A stretch of 64,000 bases of DNA from Hyposmocoma kahamanoa (lineage: Eukaryota > Arthropoda > Insecta > Lepidoptera > Cosmopterigidae): the NCBI RefSeq assembly GCF_003589595.1, contig NW_020653333.1, forward strand, positions 509,704-573,703. The letters are read 5' to 3'. Positions 60,801 through 64,000 of the stretch are shown one piece after another. The position numbers and the translations under genes were made by a program. The notes below the pieces were generated by a model, which did no database searches, was not told the DNA's origin, and was given only the letters and a program-made list of their open reading frames with translations. The first letter of the stretch is position 1, and each line of letters starts with the position of its first letter.

Positions 60801-61015
60801 AATATAAATTACTAAGAAAAACCTTCACAACACAGAAACAGTTGTAATCGAATTTTATTTAAATTGTATCCTATATATATAGCATAGATAATAAGTATAC
60901 TCACTTAGCGACATTGAGTCCTCGGAAAAACTTGGCAATATCCTGGTCGGAGGACTGCCAGGGCAGGCCGCGCGCACGCACTATGCAGTTGCCGTCGATC
61001 TCATCGTCCTTTGAG
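33757..61015 (-). CDS. fus: Fusilli/ESRP epithelial splicing regulator, RRM1 to both C-termini
   Basis: Ten minus-strand exons are supported by splice sites and frame: 60905-61015 (A), 59212-59344 (B), 57573-57710 (C), 56608-56823 (D), 50483-50650 (E), 49206-49286 (F), 47524-47640 (G), 46252-46893 (H), 34745-34875 (I) and 33757-33849 (J). The product has three quasi-RRMs of the hnRNP F/H/ESRP type, marked by [29 protein letters not shown] and [11 protein letters not shown], with the matching GEALVRF, GDAFVLF and GEAFIQM strands. ESRP/Fusilli proteins are RNA-binding regulators of tissue-specific alternative splicing in epithelia. The short form ends in exon H (about 534 residues from exon A); a longer form would end in exon J (about 582). 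The N-terminal RNase H-like part is outside the window. Domain identity is certain; the H-to-I junction is not. Confidence 0.93.
33941..34242 (+). repeat. SINE family S3 with an M7 MITE remnant
   Basis: It begins AGTGACGGGACGAACATGTC, ends TTTCACAAGGAGCTCTCCC. Between TTTCACCA and CAGCACCC sits ATAGGGTTAACTGAATAGGG through TCGCTCAACCCC, a shortened M7 element (about 34042-34112). It starts 90 bases from fusilli exon J, upstream of its acceptor. Confidence 0.75.
34310..34493. mobile_element. MITE with ACGCCAACTT ends
   Basis: ACGCCAACTTAATTTTT at left pairs with AAAAAATAAAGTTGGCGT at right. The interior is T-rich. It lies in the fusilli I-J intron. Confidence 0.65.
34745..34875 (-). CDS. fus: fusilli exon I: Pro/Tyr-rich alternative C-terminal region
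   Basis: The acceptor is ATATTTATTAG and the donor GTAAGTAC, on the minus strand. Two bases complete a codon, then the exon encodes [39 protein letters not shown] and PQTM. Similar Pro/Tyr-rich sequence follows RRM3 in ESRP proteins. It needs an upstream exon ending with a one-base carry, which the internal exon H donor at 46332 supplies (GG/T, glycine). Confidence 0.82.
35731..36020 (+). repeat. SINE family S3
   Basis: Begins GACGGGACGAACAAGTCATG, contains GAGCTTTAAATCGCAAAGAT (the empty site for the MITE at 24118) and ends AAGGAGCTCTGCTGCTACC. Confidence 0.8.
36762..36905 (-). other. Candidate alternative 5' exon on the minus strand
   Basis: This is a GC-rich island inside the 11 kb AT-rich intron between exons H and I. 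On the minus strand it ends CGATCG/GTGAGTGT, a consensus splice donor at 36760-36761. The last part (about 36762-36830) is open as [18 protein letters not shown], but that frame does not fit exon I, whose first two bases need a one-base carry. If joined to exon I it would act as untranslated leader, and the first in-frame ATG of exon I (ATGGGCCCG) could start a short C-terminal peptide. A CTAG-rich tract sits at 36852-36885. No core promoter motif is certain. Confidence 0.35.
39780..40138. mobile_element. MITE family M8, copy 4
   Basis: Left end GGATCAATTTACATTGCCGC, right end AAGCGGCAGTGTAAATTGAG. Shared interior: TTGGCATAATGTTCATTATG. Confidence 0.65.
41957..42053. mobile_element. Small foldback MITE
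   Basis: ACATGACAACTAGGTAACAT and AGTAGGTATTATCTCAAA are mirrored by TTTGAGATAATACTATG and TTAGTTGTCATGT, leaving about a 35-base loop. Confidence 0.75.
44262..44560 (+). repeat. Interspersed repeat, probable LINE 3' region, copy 2
   Basis: Shares GTTCTCAATTCGCCTG, GAACCGATTTCATTATTC, AAATATTCCACCTTTAAGG and the end TTTCGAAGTCG with copies at 3826 and 54930. Confidence 0.6.
45285..45530 (+). mobile_element. 3' end of a CR1/jockey-type LINE with the ORF2 C-terminus
   Basis: The frame from about 45343 reads [20 protein letters not shown] then [14 protein letters not shown], ending at TGA 45484-45486. The W-N-x-LP-x-x-FP..YNL..FK motif is the common C-terminus of insect CR1/jockey-like reverse transcriptase proteins. 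An in-frame TAG lies just before RTA. A short A-rich tail follows (TATAAAAAAAAATTAC, about 45516). The copy is 5'-truncated and dead. Confidence 0.75.
46233..46238 (-). terminator. Polyadenylation signal of the short fusilli form
   Basis: An AATAAA hexamer on the minus strand lies 13 bases beyond the exon H stop codon. Its position fits a 3' end just below 46233. No further coding sequence occurs for 11 kb downstream. Confidence 0.6.
46252..46893 (-). CDS. fus: fusilli exon H: end of RRM3 and short-form C-terminus
   Basis: The acceptor is CACGTGCAG on the minus strand. The exon starts [16 protein letters not shown], the ESRP signature that closes RRM3. It continues with a long low-complexity Pro/Ala/Ser/Tyr/Met tail ([41 protein letters not shown]) to TAG at 46252-46254. 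An AATAAA lies 13 bases past the stop, so the exon can be terminal. A possible internal donor after 46332 (CCGG/GTACTA) would fuse in frame to exon I. The whole exon is also open in a second frame. Confidence 0.92.
   Translation of the reverse strand, partial: VFQCSGDDMNMVLTGGVTPATSPKVLSPGTLVSPPPPVHAHAPRLLAHHIAHQSLLARQHENLLLASLRPSCPPLLPVLPAYSLRSPSPANPYPIPQILPQQTVLPTKRTYDRAFTQTESTPAKRQYIAPQVAQPSMSLPMFSYSTSAPMFSYANTSPMLSTYASGLHTIPTALPAGYGTALSAALPGTMTSPFPATALSMSMFPTYPYYPGV
47240..47495 (-). repeat. Lepidopteran-type SINE, inverted, copy 1
   Basis: CCCATTTAGTCCCACTACTG, GGTCTCCTCTCAAGCGACGG and the tRNA-like end GAATTCGAACCTACGGCCTC with CTACCACTGCCC are shared with 49905-50195. On the minus strand the B box is GGTTCGAATTC. 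Confidence 0.65.
47524..47640 (-). CDS. fus: fusilli exon G: RRM3 core
   Basis: The acceptor is GATATTTCAG and the donor GTCAGAC, on the minus strand. The exon encodes [39 protein letters not shown], with the RNP-1-like GEAFIQM. It has 39 codons, phase 0 on both sides. Confidence 0.95.
47900..47961. repeat. Near-perfect hairpin, 29-bp arms, 4-nt loop
   Basis: Arm 47900-47928 (ATGTTTTAAAATCAGCAGTG then ACCTTGCAG) pairs with 47933-47961, with one mismatch, around the loop CCAT. It lies in the fusilli F-G intron. The loop is too short for a typical pre-miRNA; a foldback element or inverted duplication is the simpler reading. Confidence 0.9.
48840..49080 (+). repeat. Degenerate SINE family S2
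   Basis: Leader TTCTCACAGGTGGCGCTATG and a decayed tRNA-like core (GGTCGATCCGTAGTTTTGTA, GGATCCAGTCGGGTCG). It ends about 125 bases before exon F in + coordinates. Confidence 0.6.
49206..49286 (-). CDS. fus: fusilli exon F: RRM3 first helix
   Basis: The acceptor is ATTTTTTATAG and the donor GTAAAATTT, on the minus strand. The exon encodes [20 protein letters not shown] then HMVYNAQ, the helix 1 and strand 2 of RRM3 (compare ESRP EDILDFLGEF..DI...GVHMV). It has 27 codons, phase 0 on both sides. Confidence 0.94.
49541..49790 (+). repeat. SINE family S3
   Basis: Begins AAGTGACGGGACGAACAAAT, contains GAGCTTTAAATCACAAAGAT, ends CACAAGGAGCTTCTACTAC. Confidence 0.75.
49905..50195 (-). repeat. Lepidopteran-type SINE, inverted, copy 2
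   Basis: GGTCCCACTGCGCACAGGCC, CCTCAAAATGTTTTCCTTCA and the tRNA-like GAATTCGAACCCACAACCC with GCATTAGGCTACCAC. It is longer than the copy at 47240. Confidence 0.7.
50483..50650 (-). CDS. fus: fusilli exon E: RRM2-RRM3 linker and start of RRM3
   Basis: The acceptor is ATCTCTCCAG and the donor GTTGGTAC, on the minus strand. The exon encodes [19 protein letters not shown], a Ser/Thr/Pro/Ala linker, [11 protein letters not shown] and [18 protein letters not shown] and [12 protein letters not shown] are conserved ESRP positions. It has 56 codons, phase 0 on both sides. Confidence 0.94.
50828..50857. repeat. Interstitial telomere-like (CCTAA)n tract
   Basis: Six pentamers in register: CCTAA, CTTAA, CCTAA, CCTAA, CCGAA, CTTAA. 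The insect telomere unit is TTAGG/CCTAA. It lies about 180 bases outside exon E, on its acceptor side. Confidence 0.6.
51543..51782. mobile_element. MITE family M2, copy 2, with a perfect central palindrome
   Basis: Ends GGGTAATTTTCAGATTAG and CCTGGAAATGAACCC, with ATTTCGGTGGTAATTTTTAT mirrored by AAAAATTGCCACCGAAAT. At its centre 51616-51641 and 51649-51674 are perfect 26-base inverted repeats around ACTAGTA. Confidence 0.8.
51790..52650. other. fusilli intron D-E segment, nothing recognised
   Basis: AT-rich sequence with no exon of the fusilli frame. The CCGATTCG/CGAATCGA-type words at 52210-52280 are unexplained. Confidence 0.4.
52653..52824 (+). repeat. SINE family S3, truncated by an S2 SINE
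   Basis: Begins AAGTGATGGTAAAATAAGTC and matches S3 through CATGTGCCTGTAACTTCACC at 52819, then jumps to S2 leader sequence. Confidence 0.75.
52825..53100 (+). repeat. SINE family S2 inserted at an S3 SINE
   Basis: Leader TCACAGATGGCGCTACGGCA, tRNA-like core 52925-52997 (TGGCTCAGTTGGGAGAGCG, TGTTCGAATCC) and tail GTATTAATAATTATAACAAA. Confidence 0.8.
53160..53400. other. GC-rich patch in the fusilli D-E intron
   Basis: GC-rich sequence (CGCAGCCGCCGCGCGGTCTC, GGACCGCGCGCCGAAGACG) in AT-rich surroundings, with a repeated CGCCCAGTTAC word at 53180 and 53220. No exon in the fusilli frame is visible. It could be an enhancer or alternative promoter. Confidence 0.3.
54190..54490 (-). repeat. SINE family S2, inverted
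   Basis: Minus-strand core: TGGCTTAGTTGGCATAGCG and an adjoining CTGGTTCGTTCCG; leader TAGATGGCGCTACGGCTAAA. The tail near 54230-54260 has TTAATTATCAATACAAAGAT on +. Confidence 0.75.
54930..55155 (+). repeat. Interspersed repeat, probable LINE 3' region, copy 3
   Basis: Shares TTGGTCCCATTTAAATTTG, AATATTCCACCTTTAAGGG, GGGATGAATCCGGTTTCGCG and ACGAACTTTTGAGGTCGG with the other copies. Confidence 0.65.
55985..56275 (-). repeat. Dispersed repeat, inverted copy of 5740-5995
   Basis: AGAGTCGATACTACCTTAGC, CCCGTACTAATACGGTTCAT and CATATCGTATACTATACGTG are the reverse complement of the copy in the d4 intron. It starts about 330 bases outside exon D. Confidence 0.65.
56608..56823 (-). CDS. fus: fusilli exon D: body of RRM2
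   Basis: The acceptor is TTGTTGCAG and the donor GTGAGC, on the minus strand. The exon encodes [55 protein letters not shown] and [17 protein letters not shown]. The [13 protein letters not shown] and [12 protein letters not shown] motifs match the family. It has 72 codons, phase 0 on both sides. Flanking sequence that extends the open frame is intron. Confidence 0.96.
57573..57710 (-). CDS. fus: fusilli exon C: RRM1-RRM2 linker and start of RRM2
   Basis: The acceptor is TTGAAACAG and the donor GTACGTTAC, on the minus strand. The exon encodes [29 protein letters not shown] and [17 protein letters not shown]. The VYxATGEDFL linker and VRMRGLPY strand are hallmarks of ESRP. It has 46 whole codons, phase 0 on both sides. 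Confidence 0.95.
58610..58735. mobile_element. MITE family M8, truncated copy
   Basis: ACACAATTGACATAAAGTTT and ATTATGCTGCGCTACCATTC match the right part of M8; the left end is lost. Confidence 0.5.
58792..58880 (-). pseudogene. Degenerate tandem duplicate of fusilli exon B
   Basis: Read on the minus strand, this segment aligns with the 3' two thirds of exon B, about three quarters identical by eye. Matching blocks include TTCGTTTC/TCCGTTTC, CCCAAAAACAC/CCCAAGAACAC, CGGCATAACACCAC/CGGCATAAACACCAC and CGATATATCGAG/CGATACATCGAG. The match runs into the intron (TGACCATGACT in both). One base is gained and one lost, so the middle is frameshifted; in the exon-B frame a TAG appears. The donor GT is changed to AT. 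It is therefore read as a dead exon copy, not an alternative exon. Confidence 0.8.
58989..59194 (+). repeat. tRNA-derived SINE (family S1) between exon B and its dead copy
   Basis: Head GCCTCCGTGGCCAAACGG, B box GGTTTGATTCCCGGGCC, body TTTATTTCTCTCGTGAGTTT, GTGTCCATGGCACCGGCG, and a (TG)n end. Its end lies 17 bases from exon B, just past the donor in the fusilli direction. Confidence 0.85.
59212..59344 (-). CDS. fus: fusilli exon B: centre and end of RRM1
   Basis: The acceptor is TTTTTCTTCCAG and the donor GTATGACC, on the minus strand. The exon encodes [37 protein letters not shown] and IGPRYIE. It holds the RNP-1-like strand GEALVRF of RRM1. A SINE abuts it, starting about 17 bases past the donor, and a decayed copy of this exon lies 330 bases farther downstream (58792-58880). 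Confidence 0.96.
59560..59800 (-). repeat. SINE family S2, inverted
   Basis: Minus-strand core 59640-59712 (GGGGCTTAGTTGGTATAGCG, GGTTCGAATCCGGTCGG) and leader ATAGATGGCGCTACGGC. The 3' tail on + reads TTACAATTATTAATACAAAG. Confidence 0.8.
60540..60800 (+). repeat. tRNA-derived SINE (S2b)
   Basis: Core 60672-60744: CGTGGCTCAGATGGTTAGAG and GGGTTCAAATCCCACC. The leader GTCACTAGCGGTGACGAATA matches 23090-23190. The core looks tRNA-like, but the shared leader marks a SINE. It ends about 100 bases from exon A. Confidence 0.7.
60905..61015 (-). CDS. fus: fusilli exon A: start of RRM1
   Basis: On the minus strand the acceptor is ATTGTTGCAG and the donor GTGAGTATAC. The exon encodes [20 protein letters not shown] then [16 protein letters not shown]. 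This is the RNP-2-like start of RRM1 and its first helix, almost identical to ESRP proteins. It ends with two bases of a Lys codon completed in exon B. Confidence 0.95.
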
Positions 61016-61094
61016 CTGCAACAATGCGAAATGTGCATTAAAAAAATTGTACGTCTGTGTATCATTCGTCATCAGTTTTAGAATAAAACGCTGG

Positions 61095-61620
61095 CATCAA
61101 GTATATAACCAGAAGTAGAGACGAAATGTCATTTAATTTGTTTGAAAACTATCCTGCCATATCATTACGGTGACAACTGCGCTCCTATTGGCCAGCCCGA
61201 ATTCGAAACAACTGACGGGTGTCGTCAATTGTTTCACTTCAAATCGACCTGTTTAACTTGAGCTTTACTATAATGGACGAAAATTGAAAAATTACATATT
61301 TAATATTTAATTAGCGATTAAATGTGATTCCGTTGGTTTTGTAATTAGATGTTTTGCTGTTTTTCCCATACCACCGATTGGAACAGCCGCCCATAGTTAG
61401 AGATATTATCTTTATTACAATAAATACAGAATATTTTTGGAATATACGGAGAAGTACATAAAGGTCAATTGTTGGCGCTGTACTATTTCAGCTTTCTAAT
61501 TTGTGATTTCAGTGCAAACGAGAGTTGATATTTAAAAGTGATATAAGGCCCATTTGCCTGACGAGTTGCCAGGGATGGATGGCCTTATTTCGTCTCTATT
61601 TCTGGTTATATACTCGAAGC
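61095..61620 (-). mobile_element. MITE family M1, full-length copy
   Basis: About 525 bases bounded by inverted ends CATCAAGTATATAACCAGAA with GTAGAGACGAAAT and ATTTCGTCTCTATTTCTGGT with TATATACTCGA. The interior is the reverse of copies at 10867 and 16718. It lies 80 bases upstream of exon A. Confidence 0.85.
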
Positions 61621-62490
61621 ATTCAATAAACTTAAATAATTATGGTGTTTATAAATTAATTTAAAATACTTGGCTTAATACTTTAAAATACCGTTTACGA
61701 TTTAAGTAAAATTCCTGTATACAGTTTTAGTACCCAAATAAATGGGTAAAAAGTTATGAGAAAAACATTACATAATATTTTTTTAACACTGTTGGTATTC
61801 ACTGCATTTTTGACCTTTAAAAGTCATTAAGAAAGGTACTGGTTTCCTTTTAGTTTAGGGCTGTCAAATTAATCGACCATTATTACTCCATAATTTTGCA
61901 ATTTTGTGTAACGAGTTAGTCTATAAAAGAGGTTCTCAAATTTGTTTGGTAGATCACATGCTAATTCTATTTTGTTTTGCCTAAACCCCCTGCCATTCTA
62001 ATATTGTTTTTTAAAATTTTTATGTGTGTGTTACCATTAAATGTGTGTTTGGCATCTTTTTTGTTGTGAAATGTTTAAGAACTTCATTGGTAACTTATGT
62101 GCCTTTTATAAGAAAGTAATACGTATTTACACAGGTACTAATCTGGGTAATGTAGATTATTCCATTAAATAAGCATTTTATTTACTCTTGCCCTGAAGTT
62201 ATAGTCCAAGTTATAGCATATAGTTATAGCGTTCAGGGAATAAGTCTGCATTGTACTTTAAGTCAAGTTTGCGTCTGTGTGAAACAATAATGACGTTAGA
62301 TGTAGAGGTCCCAGGTTCGCTTCCCTGTGAGACCGATTTATGAAATGAACTTTTCTAAGTTGGGTGTGGTCTGGATGTTCTGAATGTAAAATTCATTGCT
62401 CTGGTACTCATAATACAGGGAATTCTCTAGTTGGAAACCAGGCAAATTGGCTTGGTTGATTGGCACATTGTTACATTTTGATTTTATATT
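61621..62490. other. fusilli upstream intron, nothing recognised
   Basis: AT-rich sequence without a fusilli exon or shared repeat. Confidence 0.4.
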
Positions 62491-62497
62491 GAGTATT

Positions 62498-62768
62498 ACT
62501 GCGTTCCGGTTTAGAAGGGCAAGGGTGCTGGTGATATTACAGACACATGGGACTTGTCAACTTATCAGGGTGACGGGCGCAGTGGCGAGATTTCTATGCG
62601 AAAATAGCAGTAATTCACGCTTTATGTCGCCCTTGCGTTAGTCGCGCCTTGTGCTAGCTCTACTGATCTTTGCGATTTAAAGCTCTGAGTGGCACTGCAA
62701 CTGATGTGGACAGGTGTGTCGCTTCACACCAGGTGCACGATTTGTTAGTCCCGTCACTTGGTATTATA
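62498..62768 (-). repeat. SINE family S3, inverted, with an M7 MITE remnant
   Basis: Starts CTGCGTTCCGGTTTAGAAGG and ends TTAGTCCCGTCACTTGG on +. About 62590-62662 (GAGATTTCTATGCGAAAATA, GTCGCGCCTTGTGCTAGCTC) is an M7 element at a different site from the one in 33941-34242. Confidence 0.75.
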
Positions 62769-63479
62769 AACATAAAAAAAACACAACACTGTTGAATGTC
62801 ACAGCATGTCAAAGAAATGTAACTAAAAAATTGGTGCTCTAACTGGGTAAAACCCTGTGTTTTGAGAGCTATGCCCCAGAAGAAACCAGTACTTCGCAAT
62901 AGGATGTGAAGTGCGGTTGACATTGTACAACAATGCACCAATTACAGTAATTTCGTCCAGTAATTCCAAGCAAAGGTCGAGATAAACAAATTTTCTATAC
63001 ATTATTGTAGTTTTGTGAAATCAGTAAAATAGCGTACGACGAAGGATTGTGATATCGGTCGAACAAAACAATGGCCCGTAATCGGTCGGTCGTCACGCGC
63101 GCGCGCAGCGATTCAATACATCGTAAAAACTGAATTCTCCCCTCTCTAAAATCCTACTCCCCGGTTAGCCACATTATAAGTGCTAAAGATCTTAGATTTA
63201 GACGCGTGTTGCGAAACTTCAATAATGTTTTTCATAAAGATGTACAGCTAGCGCAAACTGGAGGCTTGCAAGGCAAAAGACATTAATTTATTATTACATA
63301 AAATTAACCGCGATGAACCGTGGTCGGTCTCAGAGCAATGTATTTTATACCTTATACCAATTGAAATAGTACAAAATATACATCGATAAATTTAATATAC
63401 TCTGCCTTGCCGTCTGTGGGTTTGGGCTGGCCCTTATTATTTGAGGAATTTTGAAGATTATAATGTTTACTAAATATAA

Positions 63480-63640
63480 CGATATTTTACTACCATGATA
63501 TTCAATTATTTTTTATAATAGTTTGGTATAATTAATTATTAATACAAAGATCGAATACTAAGAAATAGTCGGTTGATCCGGCTGTAATCGAACCAGCGCC
63601 TTCAGCATACCGTGCCTGACGCTCTCTGCCCTAACGAATT
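63480..63640 (-). repeat. Degenerate SINE family S2, inverted
   Basis: TAATTATTAATACAAAGATC then TTGATCCGGCTGTAATCGAA and CCGTGCCTGACGCTCTCTGC, the reverse of the S2 tail and core, with the A-box end lost. Confidence 0.6.
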
Positions 63641-64000
63641 TTGAAGATTTTTAAATTCCACTGTGAATTACCATTCCAAGTCCAGAAAGAGTGTTCTTAG
63701 ATAATCTGTGAAAGATTTAGCCTCCTGTTCACATCCTATTATGAGCAACTTGTTCTATGGAGATCATCGACCACAAATTCTCAATACTTCGAGAAAACAC
63801 TACAAACATAATAAAAAACCTGCCTCACTGAGCCCAAGACATGTCCAAGCTTAATCTCTCGCGAAAGCGAAGCCGGTGGACGGCCAGGGAAAGGATATTA
63901 AATTTATCAATGTATAATTTCAAATAATGTATTAATTCCAATGCCCTGAGACGCAGAGAAAAATGCACCGCGATGTTCCTAGGTAGGTCTAAGAGCATAG

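Noticed and set aside
63050..63115. CG-rich patch as a fusilli promoter
   Set aside because: The pre-RRM exons of fusilli are still missing, so the true start must lie right of the window; no exon is seen here.

Overview
The window is eukaryotic, AT-rich and intron-rich, and it looks like an insect nuclear genome. Lepidoptera is the best guess, inferred from many short tRNA-derived SINEs, a crowd of hairpin MITEs, LINE 3' ends and a (CCTAA)n telomere-like tract. Most open reading frames are chance or repeat-borne. The real coding signal is two conserved multi-exon genes facing each other tail to tail.

Left gene (+ strand, exons between 1673 and 16481): the C-terminal part of a d4/DPF (BAF45) double-PHD-finger protein. 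It has the second half of the C2H2 finger, a Pro/Ala-rich linker with a 12-Ala run, PHD1 split over two exons, and PHD2 ending in a stop at 16479-16481. The N-terminal exons lie left of the window. DPF proteins are subunits of SWI/SNF (BAF/BAP) remodelers and read acetylated H3 tails.

Right gene (- strand, exons from 61015 down to 33757): fusilli/ESRP, a splicing regulator with three hnRNP F/H-type quasi-RRMs. Eight exons (A-H) run from the end of the pre-RRM region to a terminal exon with its own stop and AATAAA (46252). Two further exons (I and J, 34745-34875 and 33757-33849) encode an alternative Pro/Tyr-rich C-terminus. The N-terminal exons lie right of the window.

Region by region: 1-1672, repeat-rich upstream intron of d4. 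1673-16481, d4 exons, with a 10 kb intron (4928-15067) holding MITEs, a SINE and a 5'-truncated R1-like LINE. 16482-33756, convergent intergenic/UTR space packed with nested MITEs and SINEs. 33757-61015, fusilli, whose introns carry SINEs, a LINE 3' end, foldback elements and a decayed duplicate of exon B. 61016-64000, upstream fusilli intron with MITE and SINE copies.

No prokaryotic features, CRISPR array, rRNA or convincing functional tRNA were seen; tRNA-like segments all sit in repeated SINE contexts. The most notable observations are the degenerate tandem copy of an ESRP RRM1 exon (58792-58880) beside the functional one, a near-perfect 29-bp-arm hairpin with a 4-nt loop in a fusilli intron (47900-47961), a GC-rich candidate alternative 5' exon with a consensus donor (36762-36905), and a possible spliced 3' UTR micro-exon behind d4 (17179-17225).
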